Position numbers and translations under genes: made by a program | DNA from: Solobacterium sp. | GTDB lineage: Bacteria; Bacillota_I; Bacilli_A; Erysipelotrichales; Erysipelotrichaceae | DNA length: 23,526 nucleotides | Reading direction: 5' to 3' | NCBI GenBank assembly: GCA_017543025.1 | Contig: JAFYGX010000259.1 | Location: 1-23,526, forward strand | Shown: piece after piece, positions 14,891-22,793 of the stretch | Position numbering within the stretch: position 1 is the stretch's first letter | How the letters are laid out: each line of letters begins with the position of its first letter | Notes under the pieces: model-generated | Database searches by the model: none | Seen by the model: only the letters and a program-made list of their open reading frames with translations | What the model was told of the DNA's origin: nothing

Positions 14891-16441
14891 TCAGATGCTG
14901 CGAATCGACTGTTTGAGATAGTTTGTAATACCGATCCGGATCATTGTTGAGCGGGCGCCGTAGCCGATCGCATAACCGGCTTTTGTTTCCATCACCCGCA
15001 CTGCTCCGAGTGCACGGAGCTTTTCCACATTCAGCTTGTCGGAATCATACAGACTGAGCGTCAGCCGCTCGGTTCCGGAATGAATCATCTTGATGTTTTC
15101 AATGCCGCCGACAGCTTCAATCGTTCCCTTCACCACTTCATCCCGGTATCCGGTATGGAAGAGATCCAGGGCAAGATATTTGAAGTAAAGCCGGGTCATC
15201 AGGAAATACACCGCAAATGAGATCAGACCTGTGATCAGAATCGTGATCAGCGTCTTATGCATGCTCAGATTCTGAAAGTATCCGAGATACTCAAGCAGCG
15301 TGCCGGGCATTGCGGTCAGGGTTGAAGTGCCGTGATAGTTATATCCGAGATATACATGCATTGCCTGAAACACCCCGCAGAGGATGCCCATATAGGTGAT
15401 ATGGAAGAAAAACAGAAGCGGGCACAGCAGCACCAGGGTGATTTCCAGCGGAAGCAGCGTACCGCTCATGATCGACATAATGGCAATCAGAATATAGAAC
15501 ATCCGTGTTCTTCTGCGCTCCAGCCTGTCCGTCTGCAGACTCTGAAACGCCAGCAGAAGACCCGGAATGGCAAAGATGTTGATTACATAATACGGTGTGA
15601 TGAAGCGGCCTGCCATGCCGGAAAGATTTGACGCTTCCAGCTGTGCGGTCCAGATATTGACATCACCAGCAATATTTGCACCGGCAATGGAAATCCAGGT
15701 TCCGCCGCTTGCCCCGTACCAGAACGGAGAGCGGATCATCGTGCCAAGGTTCAGAACCCCAAGCGCACGCTCCAGTACCCCGTACATCATCAGGTTAACC
15801 GGATTGGTGGTATCTTTGGCAATATAATCAACGCATTGCGTAATGGTATTGACCACATACGGCCACAGGTATGTTACAGCCACCGCAGCTGCCCCAGAGA
15901 GGAAGGCTGTCCGGATCACACACCAGGTATCGCGTGAAATAAATGAGAAGAAGCTGTATTCACTGCGCGTTCTGGAACGGTTGTAACTGGAAATGGTAAT
16001 GATTGCGACAACAGCTGTCGCCACAATTCCGGTCTGCAGCGGATAATGAACACCGCTCCGTACCGTTGCGCTTCCCGCAGTTGTCATGGAAAGGCCCAGT
16101 ATCGATGAATATGCCGAAGCAGGCAGATCCTGCTTTGAGAAATACATCGTAATTACAAGATAGGAGATATATCCGGTCAGAGCCGAGATCATCGTGGTCG
16201 CGCTTCCTGCCTTACGGGCACTCAGCCGGATCAGAAACAGAAGCGGAAAGTTCGCGATCAGAAAGGTTGCCACACGGATCATACAGTCGGCGACAAGATG
16301 CAGAAAATCACTGTTGATATTAATGAGGTAAGAATATGCCTCATTTGTTATGAGATTGCCGGCTCCCAGCAGAAAAACCGCAAAATACAGCACACTGATG
16401 GGAAACAGCAGAATTTCATATAATGAACGATAATTGCGCAT
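14891..16441 (-). CDS. PTS EIIC-EIIB-like fusion lacking the phospho-cysteine
   Basis: This 516-aa protein has a glucose-family EIIC membrane domain (about 1-425, about 10 spans) and a C-terminal EIIB domain (about 436-505; EAVGGIENI, KLRALGAVRV). In active EIIB the phosphorylated Cys stands in a DACxTRL-type motif; here the aligned stretch is IHSGTERL, so the Cys is Gly456. In EIIC the GITEPxEF sugar-site motif reads GTLLPLEI (327-334), losing the Thr-Glu pair, and the GLHH motif before PFW appears as NLGT (231-234). Normal phosphorelay transport is therefore unlikely; a receptor or regulatory role is inferred. AGAGG is 4 nt and GGAAG about 10 nt before ATG 16441. It follows nadK by 14 bp as the last gene of the operon. 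The protein is otherwise full-length, so it is not a decaying pseudogene. Confidence 0.85.
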   Translation of the reverse strand: MRNYRSLYEILLFPISVLYFAVFLLGAGNLITNEAYSYLININSDFLHLVADCMIRVATFLIANFPLLFLIRLSARKAGSATTMISALTGYISYLVITMYFSKQDLPASAYSSILGLSMTTAGSATVRSGVHYPLQTGIVATAVVAIITISSYNRSRTRSEYSFFSFISRDTWCVIRTAFLSGAAAVAVTYLWPYVVNTITQCVDYIAKDTTNPVNLMMYGVLERALGVLNLGTMIRSPFWYGASGGTWISIAGANIAGDVNIWTAQLEASNLSGMAGRFITPYYVINIFAIPGLLLAFQSLQTDRLERRRTRMFYILIAIMSIMSGTLLPLEITLVLLCPLLFFFHITYMGILCGVFQAMHVYLGYNYHGTSTLTAMPGTLLEYLGYFQNLSMHKTLITILITGLISFAVYFLMTRLYFKYLALDLFHTGYRDEVVKGTIEAVGGIENIKMIHSGTERLTLSLYDSDKLNVEKLRALGAVRVMETKAGYAIGYGARSTMIRIGITNYLKQSIRSI

Positions 16442-16455
16442 GGTGCCTCTACTTC

Positions 16456-17229
16456 CTAAAACAGACTCTGAAGGCGGTCAAAGTAATACACATCCCGTCC
16501 CTTCAGCATCCTTACCCGTTTGTTTTCTGAGACCGAAATCTCGATCCGCTTCACATCATTCAGCGGGAACACTTCACTGTCCGCCCCCAGCATCGCTCCG
16601 GCAAAGCTGTCCGAGATAAAGCAGACTTCTGTCTGATCATTCATCACGAACGGCGAATTCAGGGAACGGTATTTGCTGTGATGGATTCCGGCGATCTCTG
16701 TCATCTGGATCAGTGAGAGTCCTTCCTGCAGGACGGCTCCCCCGACTGAACGATTATATGCGGTAGACCCGAGCTGTGTCGATACGCACATGCCGGTTCC
16801 CCGGAAAATTTCGAACAGCTTCCGGTTGATATAAATCCGCATGCTCTGAGTGCGGACCGCATTCTCCACCCGGATCTCATTGATGCCGTAATAAATACCC
16901 GTTTCGGTTCTTCCCTCCAGAAGCGGATAAGAATACTCATTGTATTCACGGTGGATAAACGCATGCATAAAATCGTCAAAATCCGTATCACGGTAATCGG
17001 TATAGAACCCGAGCGTTCCGGTATGAATCCCGAAAAAACAGACGTGATCAAGCTGTTCCAGATATTTATGCACGGCGAAGATGAACGTTCCGTCTCCTCC
17101 GATTACCAGTACAGTCTCCGGGTGTTCATCATCTCTCACAAACCCGTGCAGAGAAAGCGTCTGCTCCATCTTTTCGCCGAGCTGCCGGGAAATCGGGTCC
17201 GGCCGGCTAACAATCGAATAGTTAGACAT
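16456..17229 (-). CDS. nadK: NAD kinase
   Basis: This 257-aa enzyme phosphorylates NAD to NADP using ATP or polyphosphate and is usually essential. Diagnostic motifs: GGDGT (44-48) with the active-site Asp46, NEIRVEN (117-123) with the NE pair that contacts NAD, and GSTAYNRSVGGA (154-165). The length matches Firmicutes NadK. It sits 16 bp after the active EAL gene and 14 bp before the PTS-like gene. No Shine-Dalgarno precedes ATG 17229; instead an extended -10 (TGG-TATACT) ends 6 nt before it, so a leaderless transcript is likely in addition to read-through from the operon. Confidence 0.95.
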   Translation of the reverse strand: MSNYSIVSRPDPISRQLGEKMEQTLSLHGFVRDDEHPETVLVIGGDGTFIFAVHKYLEQLDHVCFFGIHTGTLGFYTDYRDTDFDDFMHAFIHREYNEYSYPLLEGRTETGIYYGINEIRVENAVRTQSMRIYINRKLFEIFRGTGMCVSTQLGSTAYNRSVGGAVLQEGLSLIQMTEIAGIHHSKYRSLNSPFVMNDQTEVCFISDSFAGAMLGADSEVFPLNDVKRIEISVSENKRVRMLKGRDVYYFDRLQSLF

Positions 17230-17235
17230 ACGAAC

Positions 17236-17244
17236 AGTATACCA
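17236..17244 (-). promoter_or_regulatory. Extended -10 giving a probable leaderless nadK mRNA
   Basis: TGG (17242-17244) followed by TATACT (17236-17241) on the minus strand, then GTTCGT and ATG 17229. Transcription starting about 7 nt after the -10 would begin at the initiation codon. It lies in the 16-bp gap after the EAL gene. No good -35 is seen, which the TG extension can compensate. Confidence 0.6.
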
Positions 17245-17245
17245 C

Positions 17246-19186
17246 TTATGGTCTTTTTACCTCATGCCCCAAATTCCCAGCATTGAATTCTTTCACAAAC
17301 GTGATGAACTCCTTTTCCGGCAGCGGGCGGGAATAATAGAATCCCTGAATATAATCAATCCCCATCGACTTCACAAACTCTTTCTGTTCTTCTGTCTCAA
17401 CGCCCTCTGAAACAATCTTCCGGCCGATCGCATGCGCCATCTCAGCAGATGCCCGGAATACTCTTCTGCCTGTTCTGGATGCGTCCGCATTCAGCAGAAG
17501 CGAACGATCGAATTTGATCAGATCCACCGGCATCTTCAGAATCCGGGTCATATTGGAAAACCCGGTTCCGAAATCATCGAGCGAAAAACGGATTCCCTGC
17601 TCATCATGGATCTTCTGCACATTGTTGATCATGATCTGCGAAGCCGAAGCGTCTGCGCTTTCCGTGATCTCAATATTCAGACACCGGGCAGGCACGTGAT
17701 ACTTCTGCATGACGCTGTGAACCTTTTCCGGCAGATCCTGCCGCATGCATTCATTCACCGACAGATTGATTTCCACATAATGCAGTCCGAGTTTTTCCCA
17801 GTCAGGGCCGGAAAGAAACCGGCATACTTCCTGCATGACCACTTCCCCGACCCGGACAATCATGCCGCTTTTTTCAGCAGCGGGAATAAAGAAGTCCGGT
17901 CGCACATAACCGCCTGCTTCATCCCGCATGCGGATCAGTGCTTCCGCTGATTCCACCCTGTCCGTTTTCGTACTGACGATCGGCTGATACCAGACCTCCA
18001 GCCGGTTTTCCAGCAATGCTCTGCTGAGCTCTTTTGCCTGCTGCTGCGTCTGTGCTTCCCCTTCAAGATCAAGCTTTTCAAACGGCACCTCACTGCAGAT
18101 GCGGCCATCCGAATACCGTTCCAGCAGATCGATTGCCTGATCGAGTCCGGCCAGCGTCTGCACATGTTTCGGCACACGGACCGTGCACGCCCACATACCT
18201 GGCTGTATCACATTTCCATTCAGGCGGACACCCGCAGAAAATCTGCTTCTGAGCGCAATCATGACCTCCTGAATCCAGCGTTCATTTATCTCAGGCTGCA
18301 GAATCATGAACACATTCTCACGCAGACGGTATTTCGGCAGCGGTGTAATATCTTCCAGGATCTGCACGATCTGCGCAAACAGCCGGTCTGATTCTTCCGA
18401 TGACAGCGAAGGCAGAATGGAGGAAAGCCGGTGGAAACAGATCACCATCATGCAGAAATGATGGTTCAGTTCCATTTTTGACGTAATCATTGATGCGGCA
18501 GAATAGGCGCTTCCGACCCCGCTCTGCAGATCTTCCAGCACTCCCCTGCCCTGCAGGGTGTACATGCAGAAGACAAGTACGCACGTCAGCAGAAATCCGT
18601 ACCCGGACAGATTTCCGTACCCGATGAACAGGATATCCGCCAGGATGATGAAGAATGTCACAGCCGCCAGCGCTTTCCAGTGGCGGGACAGAATTGTCTT
18701 GCGAAGGGTGTAATAGATAATGGCGACGCCGGTGACAAACAGCACTGACGTTATCGTAAACAGCAGACGGCCCCGGTTCGGATTCAGCACAACAATCCGG
18801 CTGCGGCAGATCACCAGAGGTCCGAGCACCACAACGAGAATCAGATTTGCAAATGTCGTCCAGGTGATGATCCTCTCCCGATTCCGCCTGCGGGAAGAAT
18901 CGAAGAGAACCGTAGTCAGATAATACAGTATGAGATACGGCAGAATCACCGTGATAATGGTTTCCAGCCAGCTGATCACCGCTTCCGCAAATGCCATCTC
19001 ACGGAAGTTCTGAAGCAGTACGGAATACAGCAGCGCCACAAAGTTCATCAGCGCAGTAGCAGCCAGAACCAGATAAAACGATCTGCCCTGCAGGTAACGG
19101 TTCAGTTTCTGCCTGTGATGAATCTCGAGGAGGATCACATCGATGATAAATCCGGTCACCGACAGCCAGAGGACGCTTTTCGTCAT
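17246..19186 (-). CDS. Membrane EAL-domain cyclic-di-GMP phosphodiesterase
   Basis: This 646-aa protein has seven predicted N-terminal membrane spans (to about residue 211), a poorly conserved GGDEF-like middle (about 215-375) with no GGDEF motif, and a complete EAL domain (about 385-632). Active-site residues of c-di-GMP phosphodiesterases are all visible: EAL (Glu415), Asn474 (EINLSVN), Glu506 (NIEITES), Asp537/Asp538 (DDFG), Lys558 (IKFD), Glu594 (SEGVE) and Gln614 (QGF). It should cut c-di-GMP to pGpG at the membrane in response to a signal sensed by the spans. ATG 19186 is chosen: it overlaps the upstream TGA by 4 nt and has AGGGGGG 7 nt upstream. It is partnered with the degenerate EAL gene before it and followed by nadK. 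Confidence 0.92.
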   Translation of the reverse strand: MTKSVLWLSVTGFIIDVILLEIHHRQKLNRYLQGRSFYLVLAATALMNFVALLYSVLLQNFREMAFAEAVISWLETIITVILPYLILYYLTTVLFDSSRRRNRERIITWTTFANLILVVVLGPLVICRSRIVVLNPNRGRLLFTITSVLFVTGVAIIYYTLRKTILSRHWKALAAVTFFIILADILFIGYGNLSGYGFLLTCVLVFCMYTLQGRGVLEDLQSGVGSAYSAASMITSKMELNHHFCMMVICFHRLSSILPSLSSEESDRLFAQIVQILEDITPLPKYRLRENVFMILQPEINERWIQEVMIALRSRFSAGVRLNGNVIQPGMWACTVRVPKHVQTLAGLDQAIDLLERYSDGRICSEVPFEKLDLEGEAQTQQQAKELSRALLENRLEVWYQPIVSTKTDRVESAEALIRMRDEAGGYVRPDFFIPAAEKSGMIVRVGEVVMQEVCRFLSGPDWEKLGLHYVEINLSVNECMRQDLPEKVHSVMQKYHVPARCLNIEITESADASASQIMINNVQKIHDEQGIRFSLDDFGTGFSNMTRILKMPVDLIKFDRSLLLNADASRTGRRVFRASAEMAHAIGRKIVSEGVETEEQKEFVKSMGIDYIQGFYYSRPLPEKEFITFVKEFNAGNLGHEVKRP

Positions 19187-21102
19187 CTGAAATCCCCCCT
19201 TTCCTTCATCCATTCGCAGAATTCTTCAGGGCACATCGGACAGCTGACTGCCGGTCCGACTATATTGTCAACACCGATCTCGTCTGCCCGCTTCACTTCT
19301 TCTTCCGTATTCACGCCGGTCATCGTGATCTGTTTCCGCATTCCGTGCACCATATTCACAATGCCTTTTCCGAGTCTGCGGCCTTCTTCGCTCTCCAGTA
19401 CCGCAGCAGTCACCTCTTTATGCATGACCAGGTATTTCACATCTTCATCGATCAGCCTGCTCAGAAACGACTGGCCAATACCGAAATCATCGACCCCGAA
19501 TTTCCATCCCTTCATCTGCATTTCCTTGATCCGGCTCAACGCCTGCTCGTCCAGACGTGAAAAGGCACCTTCCGAAATCCGCAGCATGATATTCTGATAC
19601 TCCGTTCCGTACCGTTTCAGAATACGGGGCAGCCGCTCCTCAAAATTCCGTGATGTGATCTCCGAATAGGCAAGCCGGGTCGAAACATACATCTCAGGGT
19701 TCCCGCCGGTCAGCAGCTTCTGATTTTTTGCGGCATCATTCAGCACATACTCATCCAGGTCAGCCAGATACTCCATTCCGCCTGCAGTATCGATAAATGC
19801 GCTTCCGGGCACATACGTACCGTCAATATCCGGGAAATAGGCAACCGCACGGGCTGTTATCACCGTATTCGTGCGCAGATTGAAAACCGGCTCATAGCGG
19901 ACCTGCACCAGATTCTTTTCCAGTGCATGCTGGGCAGATTCATTCATCCGTCGGTACCATGCGATCTCATCAAAACCCGCCTCCGGATAGGGAATGATTC
20001 CCTGCCGGTGAAAGAGAAGCGGATCATTCAGCAGCGACGCCTTTTTCAGAATCTCAGACACGGAAGCGACATCTTCCGGACAGCGGATTGGCCAGATCGA
20101 CGCCGTCAGTATCCTCTCATCTCCCTCCGTATTCCAGGGCTGACGGAACCGGTCATCGATTTCCTTCATGATCTGCGCTTCCTTTTCCAGGTCCGGCTGC
20201 ATCATATACAGCACAAAACTGTTCTCTTCCCAGACACAGATCCATACATCATGACGAAACCGCTTCAGATAATCCGCAATCTGCTTCATCAGTTCCTGAC
20301 GGATATGACCGCTTTCTGAAAAGCTCTCCTGACTGTCACTGATTCGCAGAAAGACAGAGTGCGACGGTTCCCCGCGCAGATCGTCGCCATGTACGGACCG
20401 AAGATACGCCTGCCGGGTCAGGATGCCATACCGGTCATCCCGGATCTCATCCGCGGGGTCTACCGTCATGTAAAGCAGGATCAGCGCAAGGGAGTTGAAG
20501 AATTCTCCGATATAAAATCCGCGGATTACAGACTGTATCACAATGCCCGCAGAACACAGCAGAACATAGACAAGCATGGAACTGATAATCCTGCGTTCCA
20601 GAACACGGCGGTTCTGGATAACCGTTACGATAATAAAGCCGAGATAGTACATGCCGATCAGGTAGAGCAATGCATACAGTGTCCCATGCCGGTAGCTTCC
20701 TTCCGGGCTGTAATAAAAAAGCAGCGGAAAAAACAGATTGAGAATCAGCAGGGATGAAGTAATGATCATCGGATAATAGACCGTTTTTCTGCGCGCTGCC
20801 TTATAAACGTTTTCATCCATCAGTGCATAGGAAAACAGCAGAAAATACATACCTGTCAGCAGATGAAAATAATGATAGAACGTATCGGCGAAATACCTTG
20901 CAGGAATGCACGTGCGGACAAACACGCCCGCTTCCATCAGGCAGCCGGCAAAATTAAAAAGCGCAGTGAAAAATACTCCTGACGCCAGCCGTTTATAACA
21001 CCGGTTGCGATTGGTCGGAATCCAGCGCGAGACAAACGCCGCAATCAGAATAATTCCGGTAACCGCGATTGCCGACATATCAAAATAACAGTTGTAATCC
21101 AT
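19183..21102 (-). CDS. Membrane EAL-like protein with lost active site
   Basis: This 639-aa protein has about seven N-terminal membrane spans (to about residue 212), a divergent GGDEF-like region (about 222-370) and an EAL-like domain (about 385-632). Aligned with its downstream neighbour, most catalytic residues are gone: the EAL Glu is Arg418, Asn is Ser474, the ExT Glu is Arg508, Lys is hydrophobic (VKYLVMH), the EGVE Glu is Thr594 (TGVNTEE) and the QGF Gln is Val. Only the DDFG pair (538-541) remains. It is probably a c-di-GMP or protein-binding sensor rather than an enzyme. AGAAGG lies before ATG 21102. It is the first gene of the operon and overlaps the active EAL gene by 4 nt, so the two products may work as a pair. 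Confidence 0.85.
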   Translation of the reverse strand: MDYNCYFDMSAIAVTGIILIAAFVSRWIPTNRNRCYKRLASGVFFTALFNFAGCLMEAGVFVRTCIPARYFADTFYHYFHLLTGMYFLLFSYALMDENVYKAARRKTVYYPMIITSSLLILNLFFPLLFYYSPEGSYRHGTLYALLYLIGMYYLGFIIVTVIQNRRVLERRIISSMLVYVLLCSAGIVIQSVIRGFYIGEFFNSLALILLYMTVDPADEIRDDRYGILTRQAYLRSVHGDDLRGEPSHSVFLRISDSQESFSESGHIRQELMKQIADYLKRFRHDVWICVWEENSFVLYMMQPDLEKEAQIMKEIDDRFRQPWNTEGDERILTASIWPIRCPEDVASVSEILKKASLLNDPLLFHRQGIIPYPEAGFDEIAWYRRMNESAQHALEKNLVQVRYEPVFNLRTNTVITARAVAYFPDIDGTYVPGSAFIDTAGGMEYLADLDEYVLNDAAKNQKLLTGGNPEMYVSTRLAYSEITSRNFEERLPRILKRYGTEYQNIMLRISEGAFSRLDEQALSRIKEMQMKGWKFGVDDFGIGQSFLSRLIDEDVKYLVMHKEVTAAVLESEEGRRLGKGIVNMVHGMRKQITMTGVNTEEEVKRADEIGVDNIVGPAVSCPMCPEEFCEWMKERGDFR

Positions 21103-21145
21103 ACAACCTTCTACCCCTCATTGCGTCCACTTTGTCAGCATGTCT

Positions 21146-21151
21146 ATTATA
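21146..21151 (-). promoter_or_regulatory. -10 box of the EAL-EAL-nadK-PTS operon
   Basis: TATAAT on the minus strand, 43 bp before ATG 21102. The best -35, TTGAAC (21173-21178), is 21 bp away, which is longer than usual; a shifted -10 (TATATA) would improve this. It lies in the gap divergent from the YigZ-family gene. Confidence 0.5.
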
Positions 21152-21173
21152 TACGCTGTCATACGATTCTTCG

Positions 21174-21201
21174 TTCAAATCTCACATTGATACGTTAGAA
21201 T
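21174..21201 (+). promoter_or_regulatory. Promoter placing transcription start at the YigZ-family ATG
   Basis: TTCAAA (21174-21179) and TAGAAT (21196-21201) are 16 bp apart; TTTCTC then leads to ATG 21208. The -10 ends 6 nt before the start codon and there is no Shine-Dalgarno, so a leaderless mRNA is predicted. The -35 is weak. Confidence 0.5.
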
Positions 21202-21207
21202 TTTCTC

Positions 21208-21816
21208 ATGAGACTGAAACATTCTGTACGCACCGAAACCCTCATCAGCAAGTCCCGGTTCATCACCTGCGCCGCTCCGGTCAGAAGTGAAGAGGAAGCA
21301 CGCGCGTTTATCGCATCAATCCGCAGAGAATTTCCTGACAGCACCCATGTCTGTACGGCATATCTGCTTTCAAAAGGAGAGATACAGCGCTCCAGCGATA
21401 ACGGAGAGCCTTCCGGTACTGCCGGCATTCCCATTCTGGAAGCGATCCGACACAGCGGCCTCAGCGACACCTGTGTCGCTGTTGTGCGTTATTTTGGCGG
21501 AATCAAGCTCGGAACGGGCGGACTGGCAAGAGCATACGGCGGCTGCACGCAGGAATGCCTGAAACAGGCACCAAAAGTCATTGACAGAGAAGTGACGGTT
21601 TATTCCGCATCTTTTCCGTATGAACTCTCCGGCGTATTTGAAAGCTGGCTCCGCCGCAGCTGTGAACTGATCGATGAAGTCTATGGTGAACAGGTAACCT
21701 GTACATTCGCTTCCGAATCCGAACAGATTCCGGAACAGATCGCCAACCTCTCCAAAGGACGCGTCACCGCTGTCCCCCTGCGGAAAGAAATGCGGGAAAG
21801 CGATGTCAGTGACTGA
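21208..21816 (+). CDS. YigZ/IMPACT family protein
   Basis: This 202-aa cytoplasmic protein has an N-terminal UPF0029/IMPACT domain and a C-terminal DUF1949-like ferredoxin-fold domain (about 135-197). The family signature is clear: SSDNGEPSGTAGIPIL (62-77) and VRYFGGIKLGTGGLARAY (93-110). Eukaryotic IMPACT controls the Gcn2 kinase; the bacterial role is not established, with links suggested to translation or proline-peptide handling. ATG 21208 has no ribosome binding site and a -10 box 6 nt upstream. It is a single-gene unit convergent with the GH25 gene, with only 16 bp between stop codons and no visible terminator. Confidence 0.93.
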   Translation: MRLKHSVRTETLISKSRFITCAAPVRSEEEARAFIASIRREFPDSTHVCTAYLLSKGEIQRSSDNGEPSGTAGIPILEAIRHSGLSDTCVAVVRYFGGIKLGTGGLARAYGGCTQECLKQAPKVIDREVTVYSASFPYELSGVFESWLRRSCELIDEVYGEQVTCTFASESEQIPEQIANLSKGRVTAVPLRKEMRESDVSD

Positions 21817-21832
21817 ATCCCGGATGTAATTT

Positions 21833-22756
21833 TCAGCTGTCTTCTGCCGCCGGATTCTTCGGCACAAGCAGCAGGTTCAGATCCACCATCGCATTGATTC
21901 CCGGCACCTCTCCTTCACAGGAATACTGCCAGATTGTAAATACATAGGGAAACGGAGGCTCTGCATCGTCATACCATGCAAGCCAGAACTGCGTCAGATC
22001 CTGCAGCTCCCGCATTCGGACTTCTGAAGTCAGAAAGCTGACACTGCCGTATACGAGCGGGGTATACCCGTTTTCCTTAACGGCCTGGCAGAATTCAATC
22101 GCGGCTTCTGTATTTTTATCCTGTGTGGTATCCGCCAGACGCCCTTCGTTATAATCAACTTCCAGATCATATGCACATACATGAACCGGATAATCCTTTA
22201 TCAGATTCATCAGGAATTCCGCCTCTTCTCTTCCTTCCTCCGAACCGTTTGCCTGTGAGAAAAAGTAGACTGCCACTTCAACGCCTGCATCCAGCGCTCC
22301 CTGAATGTTCTTCCGGTATCCGGTATCTTCATGCAGAATACCGGTGGTATTTCCCCGGTAGCCTGCCCGGATGAACGCAAATTCAATTCCCGCTTCGTGA
22401 ACCGCATTCCAGTCTATATTTCCCTGGTAATGGGATACATCAATTCCGATTCTGGACGTATAGTTTTCATCTTCGTAGTAATAGAATCCGTCTTCTTCCC
22501 GCAGATGATTCCAGCTGTAGCTGTTTTTATAGATCGGATCTTCTGTCGGTGCCGGTTCACTGACCGGCTCCGTTACAGGCTGCGAAGCGAAAAACGCATC
22601 AAAAATGATGCTGAGGAAAAATGAAACTCCATACACCAGCATGATTACCGCAAAGATGACAATCAGCAGCCGGAACGGACGCAGCTTCTGTTTCGTCTTT
22701 CTGCGTCCTTTCACTCTGCGTTCCGGTTTCCGTTTTCTGCGCTTTTCTGACGGCAT
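21833..22756 (-). CDS. Membrane-anchored GH25 lysozyme (muramidase)
   Basis: This 307-aa protein starts with a very basic cytoplasmic tail (residues 5-26, mostly Lys and Arg), then one membrane span (about 29-51), a Pro/Glu linker (58-75) and an extracellular GH25 domain (about 102-298). GH25 hallmarks are GIDVSHYQGNIDW (104-116, Asp106), AFIRAGY, AVYFFSQA and the catalytic YDLEVDY (Asp197/Glu199). GH25 enzymes cut the MurNAc-GlcNAc bond of peptidoglycan. Being anchored, it probably remodels the cell's own wall rather than attacking others. No choline- or wall-binding repeats are present. ATG 22756 has no Shine-Dalgarno but an extended -10 (TGC-TATAAT) 6 nt upstream. It is divergent from the HAD gene with only 37 bp between starts. 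Confidence 0.93.
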   Translation of the reverse strand: MPSEKRRKRKPERRVKGRRKTKQKLRPFRLLIVIFAVIMLVYGVSFFLSIIFDAFFASQPVTEPVSEPAPTEDPIYKNSYSWNHLREEDGFYYYEDENYTSRIGIDVSHYQGNIDWNAVHEAGIEFAFIRAGYRGNTTGILHEDTGYRKNIQGALDAGVEVAVYFFSQANGSEEGREEAEFLMNLIKDYPVHVCAYDLEVDYNEGRLADTTQDKNTEAAIEFCQAVKENGYTPLVYGSVSFLTSEVRMRELQDLTQFWLAWYDDAEPPFPYVFTIWQYSCEGEVPGINAMVDLNLLLVPKNPAAEDS

Positions 22757-22762
22757 GGCAGA

Positions 22763-22771
22763 ATTATAGCA
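22763..22771 (-). promoter_or_regulatory. Extended -10 giving a probable leaderless GH25 mRNA
   Basis: TGC (22769-22771) plus a perfect TATAAT (22763-22768) on the minus strand, followed by TCTGCC and ATG 22756. The 6-nt gap places the transcript start at or next to the start codon. Confidence 0.65.
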
Positions 22772-22778
22772 TTTAAGC

Positions 22779-22784
22779 TACACT
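22779..22784 (+). promoter_or_regulatory. -10 box of the HAD gene
   Basis: TACACT lies 9 nt before ATG 22794 on the plus strand, with no Shine-Dalgarno in between. The implied leader is only about 1-4 nt. It is back to back with the GH25 promoter within 37 bp. No clear -35. Confidence 0.4.
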
Positions 22785-22793
22785 GTATTTATT

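Noticed and set aside
21817..21832. Terminator between the YigZ-family and GH25 genes
   Set aside because: Only 16 bp separate the stops and no stem followed by a T run is visible; transcripts may end within the opposite gene.
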